DNA of 64,000 nucleotides from positions 1,054,001-1,118,000 of the forward strand of contig NZ_CP046605.1 of the NCBI RefSeq assembly GCF_023520795.1, read 5' to 3'. This DNA comes from Corynebacterium accolens (GTDB lineage Bacteria; Actinomycetota; Actinomycetes; Mycobacteriales; Mycobacteriaceae). Below are positions 1 through 8,671 of this stretch, in pieces. The notes under the pieces were generated by a model. That model saw nothing but the letters and a program-made list of their open reading frames with translations. It had not been told where the DNA came from and searched no databases. Position 1 is the stretch's first letter, and each line of letters starts with the position of its first letter. The position numbers and the translations under genes were made by a program.

Positions 1-408
1 GCCGATGCCGGAGAGGAAAGCGAGGGTCATCAGCCACCAGTATGGGGTGGAGGAGTCCTGCACGGCGAAGAACCAGCCCAGCATGGGGATGATAAATAGC
101 AGCGAAGAGCTGAAGACGAGCTTGCGTGTGCCCAGGATGGGCGGCAAGAACATGAAGATGAGGCGGAAGATACCGCAGGCCAATCCGGGGATGGCGGTCA
201 GCCAGTAGAGCTGGCTGCGAGATAAGTCGAAACCGATCTGGTTCAACTGTGGGGCAATTGCCGATACGAGGTACCAGGTGGCAAAGCCAATGATAAGGAC
301 AAATGTGGAGATCCACAGCGTGCGCCAGGCAATTTTAGAGTCCCAGTGGTCAGAATCTTCTGGATCCCAGCCTTGGATGACTTTGCCTGAGGTATCAAGA
401 GCAGTCAT
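1..408 (-). CDS. narK: NarK-type nitrate/nitrite transporter, N-terminal part
   Basis: Major facilitator for nitrate uptake and nitrite export in the cytoplasmic membrane. Only the first 136 residues lie in the window; the gene continues beyond base 1. After about 28 cytoplasmic residues come hydrophobic segments (about 30-50, 62-80, 95-112), and the NarK-typical stretch GIFRLIFMFLPP is visible between them. The start ATG is at 408-406 behind GTGAGGAAATC. The molybdenum cofactor genes next door support a role in nitrate respiration, since nitrate reductase needs that cofactor. A candidate CRP/GlxR-like box lies in the shared intergenic region. Family call is firm; the nitrate reductase genes themselves are not in view. 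Confidence 0.9.
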   Translation of the reverse strand, partial: MTALDTSGKVIQGWDPEDSDHWDSKIAWRTLWISTFVLIIGFATWYLVSAIAPQLNQIGFDLSRSQLYWLTAIPGLACGIFRLIFMFLPPILGTRKLVFSSSLLFIIPMLGWFFAVQDSSTPYWWLMTLAFLSGIG

Positions 409-443
409 GATTTCCTCACAGATAGTAGGTCGTTCAACTCTTT

Positions 444-449
444 AATCTA
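444..449 (-). promoter_or_regulatory. Candidate -10 box of narK
   Basis: TAGATT on the minus strand fits the corynebacterial TANANT -10 and would give a leader of about 30 bases before the narK start at 408. No good -35 is visible. Confidence 0.4.
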
Positions 450-593
450 CCGGCGACTATGCTCAAAAAGGTAAATAAAACCGATAAAATCCGTATCTAA
501 TTACGACACACAAATGTTGCGTAATTCTTGATCGATTCCGATGTTGCTGGTTAGCCCCGTGCCTCAAGTGTGTTGGTATCGAAAAAGGAATAA

Positions 594-609
594 TGTGATA
601 TTAACCACA
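594..609. promoter_or_regulatory. Candidate GlxR/CRP-type operator
   Basis: TGTGATATTAACCACA resembles the GlxR consensus TGTGANNTANNTCACA with two mismatches. It sits just upstream of a TATAGT -10 box (613-618) of mog and also between mog and narK, so it could control either. Inference from motif only. Confidence 0.4.
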
Positions 610-612
610 CTC

Positions 613-618
613 TATAGT
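613..618 (+). promoter_or_regulatory. Candidate -10 box of mog
   Basis: TATAGT matches TANANT. Transcription would begin near 625, leaving a leader of about 12 bases before the ATG at 637 or almost none before the ATG at 628. Confidence 0.45.
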
Positions 619-636
619 GGGGAAGGAATGAGACTC

Positions 637-1116
637 ATGTCCCAAAGAAAGGCGCAGATAATCGTCAGTTCGGACCGCATTCTGGCCGGGGAAAAACCGA
701 ACCGCGCCGGGGAGAAAGCTGCAGAAATCCTGCGCGCCCACGACATCGATGTGGCACCACCCAGCATCGTGCCGGAGGGCTTTACACCCGTCGACGACGC
801 GCTGCGCACCGCCGTGGATACCGGCACCGATATTGTCGTGATTATCGGCGGCACCGGCATCGGGGCGACGAACCTGACCCCAGAGGTCACCGAGCGCTAT
901 ATCAAGGCCCGCCTCTATGGCCTAGAGACCCAGGTGCTCCTGCGCGGGCTCGAGTCCTCACCCAAGGCGGGCCTGTCCCGCGGGATCATCGGCATGACCG
1001 AGCACGGCGGCGGCAGCCTCATCATCAATTGCGCCTCATCCACCGGCGCCGTGGCAGATGCCCTTGGGGTTATTGCGCCGCTGCTTGCCGATGTCTTTCG
1101 CTCCCGCGGCGAATAA
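637..1116 (+). CDS. mog: MoaB/Mog family molybdopterin adenylyltransferase-like protein
   Basis: Cytoplasmic enzyme of molybdenum cofactor synthesis; Mog-type proteins adenylylate molybdopterin before MoeA inserts molybdate. The protein is 159 residues, normal for the single-domain MoaB/Mog family, with the signature GGTGIGATN near residue 70 and a C-terminal half ending in GVIAPLLADVF. ATG 637 follows GGAAGGA; an in-frame ATG at 628 is the alternative. It faces mobA: the last 81 bases overlap the 3' end of the mobA reading frame on the other strand. Whether it acts as Mog or as the less understood MoaB cannot be told from sequence. Confidence 0.85.
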   Translation: MSQRKAQIIVSSDRILAGEKPNRAGEKAAEILRAHDIDVAPPSIVPEGFTPVDDALRTAVDTGTDIVVIIGGTGIGATNLTPEVTERYIKARLYGLETQVLLRGLESSPKAGLSRGIIGMTEHGGGSLIINCASSTGAVADALGVIAPLLADVFRSRGE

Positions 1117-1743
1117 TCTTTCCCTCACCGTCCCTTCGCGCTCACGGGGAGAGGGGAGTGTGGCTAGATTAGCCGTGCCGGTGAGCGCGAAGGGAGGGTG
1201 CGGCGGAATAGACTGCAATTCGGCCGGGGTATCGTAATCGCGTTCGGCACCGGTGCCGGCCACCTCGACGAAATCGGCGCCGCGGATAAGCCTTCGCACG
1301 GAGACATTGCGGGTGGACTCCAACGCACCTAGGCACCCAAAGAGCGCATCGGTATGCCACAGCGAACACAGCGGTTGTAAGTACCCATCTGCGGCGCGGG
1401 TAATCGCGGCACCGGCGGTGGGCGCGGCGTTTAGGGCGTCGTCAAGGCGCGGCAGCATCTGTGGGGAATCGGGAGCATCCACCGCGAAGATCGCCAGGCG
1501 CTCGCACTGGGAGAGTGCGCACGCACCGGCCTCGATGCCGGCGACGGGGCCACCAAAAAGCGGGGACTCGCACACCTGCGGCAGGCCGAGGTAGTGCGGG
1601 GAGATAACAATAGACGGCATGCCATAGGGAAGCTGGCGCCGCAGGCGGTCCACCAGGCGCAGGCCAAAGGCGCGCACCTGCGCCTTATCGGCCCCGCCCA
1701 TGCGGCGCGATTGCCCGCCGGCCAGAATGATCGCGCCGTCCAT
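1036..1743 (-). CDS. mobA: Molybdenum cofactor guanylyltransferase (MobA-like)
   Basis: Transfers GMP from GTP to molybdopterin to form the MGD cofactor of nitrate reductase-type enzymes. The N-terminus has the nucleotidyltransferase signature LAGGQSRRMGG with the following Lys (ADKA), and FAVDAPD near residue 88 is the metal-binding Asp region. It overlaps moaC by one base (TAATG) and closes the minus-strand operon. The family normally ends near residue 185-195; here about 45 further residues (from about 190) are encoded by a large inverted repeat (1129-1197) and by antisense mog sequence, so they are probably not functional. The alignment-based core is convincing; the tail is odd. Confidence 0.85.
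   Translation of the reverse strand: MDGAIILAGGQSRRMGGADKAQVRAFGLRLVDRLRRQLPYGMPSIVISPHYLGLPQVCESPLFGGPVAGIEAGACALSQCERLAIFAVDAPDSPQMLPRLDDALNAAPTAGAAITRAADGYLQPLCSLWHTDALFGCLGALESTRNVSVRRLIRGADFVEVAGTGAERDYDTPAELQSIPPHPPFALTGTANLATLPSPREREGTVRERLFAAGAKDIGKQRRNNPKGICHGAGG
1129..1197. repeat. Long inverted repeat between mog and mobA
   Basis: TCCCTTCGCGCTCAC (about 1129-1143) and GTGAGCGCGAAGGGA (about 1183-1197) are perfect reverse complements separated by about 39 bases. It lies just after the mog stop and inside the 3' end of mobA. It may be a terminator-like or REP-type intergenic repeat; no T-run follows. Confidence 0.7.
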
Positions 1744-2222
1744 TAAGCCTCCGGGAGGGTCCTAGACCAATCGCCGGAGCGCCCGCCCGACTTCGCCACG
1801 ATGCCGCACCGGCGAATATACGCGGAGCGATCGACGCCCTTGACCATGTCAATGAGCGCCAAAGCAGCAACGTTGACCGCGGTCAGTGCCTCCATTTCCA
1901 CGCCGGTGCGGTCGGCGGTGCGCACGGTGGCGGTGATCTTCACGTGGGCATCGGCAAGCTCGAGATCCACCGCGCAGCCATGCACGCCGATGGTGTGCGC
2001 GAGCGGCAGGAGCTCTGGGACCTTCTTCGCCGCGGAAATGCCGGCGATGCGCGCGACCGCCAGGACGTCGCCCTTGGGCACGGTGCCCTCGCGCAGCGCG
2101 GTCATGACCTCCGGAGAACAGGCGACCTCGCCCTCGGCGGTGGCGGTGCGCACGGTCGGTTGCTTCTCGGTCACATCGACCATGTAGGCGGTGCCGGCGG
2201 AATTGAGGTGGGTAAACTCCAT
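1743..2222 (-). CDS. moaC: Cyclic pyranopterin monophosphate synthase MoaC
   Basis: Converts the MoaA product to cyclic pyranopterin monophosphate in molybdenum cofactor synthesis. 159 residues, the usual MoaC length. Family motifs are visible in order: THLNSAG and YMVDVTEK at the N-terminus, LPLAHTIGVHG near 72-82, TGVEMEALTAV near 106, and DMVKGVDR near 127. The start has a good ribosome site (GAGGAG seven bases upstream). It is 15 bases after moeA and its stop overlaps the mobA start, so the three are one transcript. Confidence 0.95.
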   Translation of the reverse strand: MEFTHLNSAGTAYMVDVTEKQPTVRTATAEGEVACSPEVMTALREGTVPKGDVLAVARIAGISAAKKVPELLPLAHTIGVHGCAVDLELADAHVKITATVRTADRTGVEMEALTAVNVAALALIDMVKGVDRSAYIRRCGIVAKSGGRSGDWSRTLPEA

Positions 2223-2237
2223 GAAAAATTCTCCTCG

Positions 2238-3437
2238 TTAGTACAGATAGACGGTGGCTTCTTCGCCCGCCGCGGGGGCGGGTCCATCAATGATGCAATA
2301 CCCATTCGTACCGGCCAGCGAGACCACGCGGTGGCTGCCGCGGCTTAACGCGCCAGTAATCCTGGGCTTTCCCGCAAAACTTACGGTTACAGGAACGATG
2401 AAGGGGCGCGTGCTTGCGGGTGGCAGTGGCACCGCCACCTCCGCACGCACCTGCACGGTCTCGCGCGGATGTGGCTGGCCCGATAAGGCGGCGATAAGCG
2501 GGCGGGCATAAAGCTGGAAACCAACGAAAGCCGCCACCGGATTGCCCGGCAGCGCAAGCACTGGAACACCCCGCCACGTGCCGATGCCCTGCGGCGCGCC
2601 GGGCCGCTGATGAACGTGCCCGAACCACGAATTATCGCCCGCGCCCAGCACGCAGTGCACCACGTCGAAGGCACCGGCCGATACCCCGCCGGAGGTAATG
2701 ATGAGGTCGTGGGATGCGCTGAGCTCATCGAGCAATCTGGATAACTCCGCGGGGTCGTCGCCGACGTGGAAGTAGGACTCCGTGTGGGCGAGGGAGGCGA
2801 GCATCGGCCCATTGGAATCTGGCAGGCGCCCTGGGGAAAGCTCGTCTGGATACGAAGAAAGCTCATTGCCGGAAGAAATCACCGCAATGTGTGGGCGCCG
2901 GTAGGCCTGCACCGAATAGATGCCGGTGGATATAAGCGCTGCAATAACCGCGGCATTCGCGGTGGTCCCGGCCGTAGCAACGACGGTGCCTGGCCGTATA
3001 TCTTCGCCGGCGGGGCGGATATGCGTTTTTGCGGGCGCTTCGGTAATGGTGACCTCGCGCGGCAGCTCCGTAGGCCCGGGCGGGACGGTGGTGTTTTCTA
3101 CTGGGACGACGAGCAGGCCAGCGGTATCACCCACCGGCGCACCGGTCATGATGCGAACGGCCTGGCCGGCGGGAACTTCCTGAGCGGTTGCACCGGCGGG
3201 GACATCGCCTGCGACCGGCAGCGTCCACGGGCCCGTGCCCGAAATATCAGTGGCGCGGACGAGGAATCCATCCATGGCGGAATTAGCAAACGGCGGGACG
3301 GGAAAACGCGCGGTGGCATCCTCCGCTAATACCCGGCCGCGTAGTGCTGGGCCCACGGGAACGGACTCTGCGCGCGGGGCCGGCGCCAGCGCCAGAACCG
3401 CGGAAAGGTGCTCAGAAATGGAACGCGATGCGGACAT
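2238..3437 (-). CDS. moeA: Molybdopterin molybdotransferase MoeA
   Basis: Inserts molybdate into adenylylated molybdopterin. 399 residues, normal for MoeA. Visible landmarks are FANSAMDGF near residue 50, ISSGNELSS near 188, SGGVSAGAFD near 250 and ALPGNPVAAFV near 292. It starts 11 bases after the moaA stop without a Shine-Dalgarno sequence, so translation is probably coupled to moaA or started on its own short transcript. C-terminal domain IV is present. Confidence 0.95.
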   Translation of the reverse strand: MSASRSISEHLSAVLALAPAPRAESVPVGPALRGRVLAEDATARFPVPPFANSAMDGFLVRATDISGTGPWTLPVAGDVPAGATAQEVPAGQAVRIMTGAPVGDTAGLLVVPVENTTVPPGPTELPREVTITEAPAKTHIRPAGEDIRPGTVVATAGTTANAAVIAALISTGIYSVQAYRRPHIAVISSGNELSSYPDELSPGRLPDSNGPMLASLAHTESYFHVGDDPAELSRLLDELSASHDLIITSGGVSAGAFDVVHCVLGAGDNSWFGHVHQRPGAPQGIGTWRGVPVLALPGNPVAAFVGFQLYARPLIAALSGQPHPRETVQVRAEVAVPLPPASTRPFIVPVTVSFAGKPRITGALSRGSHRVVSLAGTNGYCIIDGPAPAAGEEATVYLY

Positions 3438-3448
3438 AAATAATTAGA

Positions 3449-4564
3449 TTAGCCGCCAATGGCAGACATGGGACGATCCGGCTGTAAAAAGCCTTCATCA
3501 TCAATGCCGTGGCCGGGTTTCTTCGTCCACATTTCCCCGGCCCATGCCTCCATCAACTCCTCGTCGCTGGCCCCGGAGCGCATGAGATCCCGCAATTGAG
3601 TTTCGGAATTGCCAAAAAGGCAGTTGCGCACGGCGCCATCGGTGGTCAGCCGGGTGCGGTCGCAGTCGCCACAGAAGGGATGGGTTACCGAGGCGATAAT
3701 GCCCAGCTTGCCGGCGGTGCCATCGGGGGCGATAGCATCCCACAACGCGGCCGGGGCCGATCCGCGCGGCTCCCGCGCCGGGCGCATGGAAAAGTGGTCC
3801 TGGAGCCTGAGCAAAATATCATCGGCGGTGACCATGTCTTCGCGGCGCCACTTCTCGCGCGGGCCGAGTGGCATCTGCTCGATAAAGCGCAGCTGCGCAC
3901 CCTGGTGCAGGGCGTAGTCCGCCAGCGGGACGATATCTTCCTCGTTGACGCCGGGCATGACCACGGCATTGATCTTGACGGGATTCAAGCCGGCATCCGC
4001 CGCGGCGGCGATGGCCTCGAGCACGTGGGATAGGCGGTCGCGGCGGGTGAGCGCGGCATAGCGCTGAGGATCGATGGTATCCAGCGAGATATTGATGCGG
4101 TCGAGCCCCGCGGCGGCAAGCTTTGCGGCGCGCTTTTCCAGGCCCAACCCATTGGTGGTCAGTGCCGTGGACGGTGCGATGCCTTCATCCGTGGTGAGTT
4201 CCTTGGTGGCGGCGATGATATCTGCCAAGGATTTGCGCAACAGCGGTTCGCCGCCGGTAAAGCGCACCTGGCGGATGCCGAGCTTTTCCACGCCGAGGCG
4301 GATAAGCCGGATGGTTTCTTCATCGGATAGCGTTTGCTGCGTGGGCATCCACTCTAAGCCTTCGGCCGGCATGCAGTACGTGCAGCGCAGGTTGCAGCGA
4401 TCCGTAAGCGACACGCGCAGGTCGCGGGCCCTGCGGCCGTAGCGATCAACCAAGGCGCGGGTGCCGTCGCTTGCTGCGGCAGGTAAGTCCTCCGGCGGCT
4501 GCGACCGGCCCACGGTGGGCAGGGGCAGGGAGACCGCTGAAGAAGAAGGCGTTGGTGAAGTCAT
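3449..4564 (-). CDS. moaA: GTP 3',8-cyclase MoaA
   Basis: Radical SAM enzyme that starts molybdenum cofactor synthesis from GTP. The SAM-cluster cysteines are C57, C61 and C64 (TDRCNLRCTYC); the second cluster region has FCGDCDRTR and RNCLF, and the protein ends in the functionally important Gly-Gly pair. The chosen ATG (371 residues) is preceded by TAGACT with a 7-base gap, i.e. a leaderless start; an open frame continues 41 codons further upstream but lacks support. First gene of the minus-strand moaA-moeA-moaC-mobA run. Confidence 0.95.
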   Translation of the reverse strand: MTSPTPSSSAVSLPLPTVGRSQPPEDLPAAASDGTRALVDRYGRRARDLRVSLTDRCNLRCTYCMPAEGLEWMPTQQTLSDEETIRLIRLGVEKLGIRQVRFTGGEPLLRKSLADIIAATKELTTDEGIAPSTALTTNGLGLEKRAAKLAAAGLDRINISLDTIDPQRYAALTRRDRLSHVLEAIAAAADAGLNPVKINAVVMPGVNEEDIVPLADYALHQGAQLRFIEQMPLGPREKWRREDMVTADDILLRLQDHFSMRPAREPRGSAPAALWDAIAPDGTAGKLGIIASVTHPFCGDCDRTRLTTDGAVRNCLFGNSETQLRDLMRSGASDEELMEAWAGEMWTKKPGHGIDDEGFLQPDRPMSAIGG

Positions 4565-4571
4565 TGCTGCC

Positions 4572-4577
4572 AGTCTA
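4572..4577 (-). promoter_or_regulatory. -10 box of leaderless moaA
   Basis: TAGACT ends 7 bases before the moaA ATG at 4564, so transcription should start at or next to the start codon. Confidence 0.6.
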
Positions 4578-4625
4578 AGAGTGGGGAACAAGGTACACCA
4601 AGCTACAACGCCACCTGGCCGGGGA

Positions 4626-6413
4626 TTATTCCTCGTTTTCCCGGTTAAAATCGCTTTCGTCGATATCGTCAAGGCGCTGGGCTTCACCCGGGCCCTTAAG
4701 GCGGATGATGTTGTAATCGCCTTCGGCCAAGTGGGCGCGTAAATCCTTCTTATCGAACTTGCCCACTGACGTCTTATCGATGGATTTTACGAAGGTCCAG
4801 TACTCCGGAAGCATCCAGCTGGGCAATTCCTTGCGCAGGCTCTGGCGCAATTTTTCGGCCGTTTCGATGGTGGGAGAGGCTTGTTCATCCAAGACGGTCA
4901 CGGCGAGGGGGCGTTCCACCCATTGCTTATCGGGGTAGCCGATCACCGCGGCTTCCACCACATCGGAATTGGCCATGATGAGGTTTTCCAGCTGTACCGA
5001 ATAGATCCACTCGCCGCCGGAGCGGATGACATCGCGGGCGCGGTCCTCAACGGTAAGAAAGCCGTCCTTCGTCACGGAACCGACATCGCCGGTGCGCAAC
5101 CAACCATCCGCGGTGAACTTGGATTCCGCGGCCTCGACCGGCTTGCCGCGGAACTCGGAAGCCACTTCACCCGGCTCAGCGGTGGGGGAATGATAATAAG
5201 AACCGGTCACAAGGTTGCCACGCACCTGGAGCTCACCGGCATTGCGGTCGGTCTTCGATACCACTTGGCCGTCATTGACCACGCGGTATTGCAGCGAGGC
5301 GGCGATCTTTCCCTGGGAGATGCGATAAGCCCAGCGGGTATCGCCGGACGCTCCCTGTGGCGGGCGGGCGACGCTGCCGACCGTTGAGGTTTCCACCATG
5401 CCCCAGACGTGCACGACGTCGACGCCGTAATGCTCCTCCCACATCTTAATAAGCTGCGGCGGCACAGGTGAGCCGCCAGCGAAAATCTCCGTCAGCGTCA
5501 TGCGCTCTGGCGGATTGTGCATGTAGTGCACGAAAAGCTGGATCCAGATGGTGGGCACGCCGTGGGCCACGCGCGGCGACGTGGCCGCAATGACCTTGGC
5601 AAGGGTGGGGGCGGAAACATCGGCATCGGGAAGCACGAGCGGGGTACCCGTCATGAAACACGTAAAGGGAACGCCCCAGCTCAGCACGTGGTAGATGGGG
5701 ATGCAGCACAGGAAGGTTTCGCCGTGGGTAATGCACAGCGAATCCGAGGAACGCAGCTGCATGGCCTCGAGGTACAGCGAGCGGTGGGAATATAAAACGC
5801 CCTTCGGCGCGCCGGTGGTGCCGGTGGAATAGCACAAAGCGGCGGCAGTGCGCTCATCGAGCTCGGGCCAATCGTAGATGGTAGAGCGGCCATCCAACAG
5901 CGCCTCGTAGGAATAAAACTCGATGCCGCGCGGGAAATGGTGGGCGAAGCGCTGCGGCGATTGGGAGCCGGTGAAAATAACCGAATGCACGGATGGCGCG
6001 CCGTGTAAAACCGTGCCCAATTGCGGGGCGAGGCGGGGATCACACACGATGACGGAGACCTCAGCGTGGCTAATGATGTGCCGGATCTGGTCATTCATCA
6101 ACTGCTTATTCAGCGGGGTAAAAACCGCGCCCTTGCAGGCGGAGCCAAACATGACCTCGAGGTGCTCGGCGCAATTCCACATGAAGCTGCCCACCCGCTG
6201 ATCGCCGGTAATGCCGAGATCATCGTGCAAAACATGGGCAAAGGCGGCCGCGCGGGCGGCGATATCGCGGAAGGTGACCTTTTCTGCGGGGCCAAACTCG
6301 GATCCGGTGCCCTCACCGTGCCAGGTGGTAACAGTGGTATTGCCGTGCACTGACGCGCCGTATTCCAAAATACGGGTTAGAGACAGGGGAATATCCATCA
6401 TCGTGGAAAGCAT
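4626..6413 (-). CDS. AMP-forming fatty acyl-CoA ligase
   Basis: Activates a carboxylic acid with ATP and CoA; cytoplasmic or membrane-associated. 595 residues with the AMP-binding motif YSTGTTGAPKGVLYSH near 195-210, GMVETSTVGS near 335, GWLRTGDVG near 430 and RSGGEWIYSVQLEN near 455, where the catalytic-lysine C-terminal domain begins. The sequence pattern is that of AlkK/medium-to-long-chain acyl-CoA synthetases rather than acetyl-CoA synthetase. Substrate unknown. It stands alone: TACAGT six bases before the ATG suggests its own leaderless transcript, and 61 bases separate it from moaA, which has its own promoter. Confidence 0.85.
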   Translation of the reverse strand: MLSTMMDIPLSLTRILEYGASVHGNTTVTTWHGEGTGSEFGPAEKVTFRDIAARAAAFAHVLHDDLGITGDQRVGSFMWNCAEHLEVMFGSACKGAVFTPLNKQLMNDQIRHIISHAEVSVIVCDPRLAPQLGTVLHGAPSVHSVIFTGSQSPQRFAHHFPRGIEFYSYEALLDGRSTIYDWPELDERTAAALCYSTGTTGAPKGVLYSHRSLYLEAMQLRSSDSLCITHGETFLCCIPIYHVLSWGVPFTCFMTGTPLVLPDADVSAPTLAKVIAATSPRVAHGVPTIWIQLFVHYMHNPPERMTLTEIFAGGSPVPPQLIKMWEEHYGVDVVHVWGMVETSTVGSVARPPQGASGDTRWAYRISQGKIAASLQYRVVNDGQVVSKTDRNAGELQVRGNLVTGSYYHSPTAEPGEVASEFRGKPVEAAESKFTADGWLRTGDVGSVTKDGFLTVEDRARDVIRSGGEWIYSVQLENLIMANSDVVEAAVIGYPDKQWVERPLAVTVLDEQASPTIETAEKLRQSLRKELPSWMLPEYWTFVKSIDKTSVGKFDKKDLRAHLAEGDYNIIRLKGPGEAQRLDDIDESDFNRENEE

Positions 6414-6419
6414 GCTTCC

Positions 6420-6425
6420 ACTGTA
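6420..6425 (-). promoter_or_regulatory. -10 box of leaderless acyl-CoA ligase gene
   Basis: TACAGT fits TANANT and lies six bases before the ATG at 6413. Confidence 0.55.
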
Positions 6426-6460
6426 GCGGTGTCCAAGTACTCACGGTGTAGCTAATGCGC

Positions 6461-6787
6461 TATACTTGCGTTCGACTGATAGGAAAGCGGGAAAATCTTC
6501 CCAGTCCTATGCAATCGGGCCCAGTGACAGGTCCCATCGTTAAACATTGCCCACAGTCGTTTCTTGAATTCTTCCGCCCCCGCGTACTAGCTACAAGGGG
6601 GAATTCCCATACGGTAACCGGAAGAGGCCTCATGCTTATTGCCCGGCAGGGTGCGCTAGCGCCTTGGCACGAGGGCGAAAAGATAAGAAAAATACACATC
6701 GGCTTCCAGTGCACCCGCCCAAGCTTCCCTGAAGTGGGGGAGGGCGGATCCCAACTATGGACCTGGTCAAGCAACGAAAGGATATCC
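6461..6787 (+). promoter_or_regulatory. rho promoter and long 5' leader
   Basis: TATACT (6461-6466) is the best -10 box upstream of rho; transcription from about 6473 gives a leader of about 315 bases. The leader holds no other convincing gene. It is open in frame with rho throughout, including an ATG at 6632 behind GGAAGAGG that could start a longer Rho. E. coli rho has a long autoregulated leader; a similar role here is inference. Confidence 0.5.
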
Positions 6788-8671
6788 GTGAGCGATACGG
6801 ACAACACCGCGGCACAGGATCTCGCATCCCTGAAGCTGCCGGAATTGCGCAAAATGGCCGCCGAGCGCGGCCTTCGCGGCGTCTCTGCCCTGCGCAAAGG
6901 GGATCTCATCACCGCCATTAAAACCGGTCAGGTTCCCCCAAAGGCGAAGGCAAAAATAGAGCAGGCAGAAAAGGCCGAGAAGGCCGAGAAACCCGCTAAG
7001 GATGCGGCGCCTGCCAAGCAGAAAGATAAGCCGTCTAAGAAAGACGATCGCGGCCAGAGCGATAACGGCAAGTCCGGCGACCAGCAGGACAATCGCGACA
7101 AAGACCGCAAGGACAACGGCGACGACCAACGCTATGAATCGCGGTCGCAGGCCCGCCGTGCCCGCCGCAACCGCGCCCGCCGCCAGGAGCGCCAAGAGCA
7201 GGACGATAATAACCGCGGCGAGAATAACCGGAGTGACAACAACCGGGGCGAGGGACAGAACCAGAACCAGAATCGCCACCAGGATCGCCGCGATGACTCC
7301 CAGGATGGCTCCGATAATCAGGGAGACAAGCAGGGCGAGAAGAACGGCGATAATAATCACCGCAATAATCGCAATGACGATAATAATTTTGACCGCGGCA
7401 ACCGCCGTGGCCGCCGCAACCGCCGGAATCGCCGAGGTGGCCGGGGTAATAATGATAACCACGGCGGCGGCAATGACCTGCAGGTACGCGAGGGCGATGA
7501 GCTGCAGGCAGTCGGCGGCATCTTGGATGTCGTAGACAATAACGTCTCCTTCCTGCGCACCACTGGGTACCGTGCGGGCGATGCGGATGTCTTTGTTAAT
7601 AAGAACATCGTGCGCCGGCTGGGCCTGCGCTCCGGTGATGCCATTACCGGTCAGGTGAAGGTGGCTGGGCCTACCCACACCCACGGCAATGGCCGCAACC
7701 GCCGCAAGTACAACCAGTTGGTGCAGGTCGATACCGTCAATGGGATCGAACCGGAAGAGGCCAAGCAGCGCCCGCACTTTAATAAGCTCACGCCGCTGTA
7801 TCCCAACCAGCGCCTGCGCTTGGAAACGGATCCAAAGATCCTGACAACCCGCGTCATCGACCTGATCATGCCGATTGGTAAGGGCCAGCGCGCGCTCATC
7901 GTCTCGCCGCCGAAGGCCGGTAAGACCACGATTTTGCAAAACATCGCGAATGCGATCGCCACCAATAACCCTGAGTGTTACCTCATGGTTGTGCTGGTGG
8001 ATGAGCGCCCCGAAGAGGTCACGGACATGCAGCGCTCCGTGAAGGGTGAGGTCATTTCTTCGACCTTTGACCGCCCGCCATCAGAGCACACCTCCGTTTC
8101 CGAGCTGGCCATCGAGCGCGCTAAGCGCTTGGTGGAGCAGGGCAAGGACGTCGTGGTGCTGCTGGATTCCATTACCCGCCTGGGCCGCGCCTACAACAAC
8201 TCCTCCCCGGCATCGGGCCGCATCCTGTCTGGTGGTGTGGATTCCAATGCGCTCTACCCGCCAAAGCGCTTCTTGGGCGCTGCCCGCAATATCGAAGAGG
8301 GCGGTTCGCTCACCATCATCGCCACCGCGATGGTGGAGACCGGTTCGACCGGCGATACCGTCATCTTCGAGGAATTCAAGGGCACGGGCAACGCGGAACT
8401 GAAGCTGGACCGCGGGATCTCGGAACGCCGCGTATTCCCAGCTGTGGATGTCAACCCCTCCGGAACCCGCAAGGACGAGCTCCTGCTGGTGCCTGAAGAG
8501 GCGCGCATCATGACCAAACTGCGCCGCATCCTGTCGGCCCTGGATTCCCACCAGGCAATTGACCTGTTGATTAAGCAGCTTAAGAAGACCCGCTCGAATG
8601 GCGAGTTCCTCATGCAGGTGGCTTCTTCTGCACCGATGGCTGCGGATAAGGACGAGGAAGACTATGTCTAA
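6788..8671 (+). CDS. rho: Transcription termination factor Rho
   Basis: Hexameric RNA helicase that ends transcription. 627 residues from a GTG at 6788 with GAAAGGA six bases upstream. Order: Rho N-terminal helical domain (about 12-47), a long disordered insert rich in Asn, Asp, Arg, Gln and Lys (about 50-235), RNA-binding cold-shock-like domain (about 240-310), and the ATPase core with Walker [10 protein letters not shown] near 375. Basic, Asn-rich inserts are usual in actinobacterial Rho and enlarge RNA contact. The last 8 bases overlap prfA. A longer frame upstream exists but lacks a promoter-compatible start, except possibly ATG 6632. Confidence 0.95.
   Translation: MSDTDNTAAQDLASLKLPELRKMAAERGLRGVSALRKGDLITAIKTGQVPPKAKAKIEQAEKAEKAEKPAKDAAPAKQKDKPSKKDDRGQSDNGKSGDQQDNRDKDRKDNGDDQRYESRSQARRARRNRARRQERQEQDDNNRGENNRSDNNRGEGQNQNQNRHQDRRDDSQDGSDNQGDKQGEKNGDNNHRNNRNDDNNFDRGNRRGRRNRRNRRGGRGNNDNHGGGNDLQVREGDELQAVGGILDVVDNNVSFLRTTGYRAGDADVFVNKNIVRRLGLRSGDAITGQVKVAGPTHTHGNGRNRRKYNQLVQVDTVNGIEPEEAKQRPHFNKLTPLYPNQRLRLETDPKILTTRVIDLIMPIGKGQRALIVSPPKAGKTTILQNIANAIATNNPECYLMVVLVDERPEEVTDMQRSVKGEVISSTFDRPPSEHTSVSELAIERAKRLVEQGKDVVVLLDSITRLGRAYNNSSPASGRILSGGVDSNALYPPKRFLGAARNIEEGGSLTIIATAMVETGSTGDTVIFEEFKGTGNAELKLDRGISERRVFPAVDVNPSGTRKDELLLVPEEARIMTKLRRILSALDSHQAIDLLIKQLKKTRSNGEFLMQVASSAPMAADKDEEDYV

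Noticed and set aside
6767-7939. Minus-strand frame opposite rho with long Ile/Val/Ala stretches, looking like a membrane protein
   Set aside because: The hydrophobic run is simply the complement of the Asn/Asp/Arg-rich Rho insert (AAT/GAT/CGC read as ATT/ATC/GCG).
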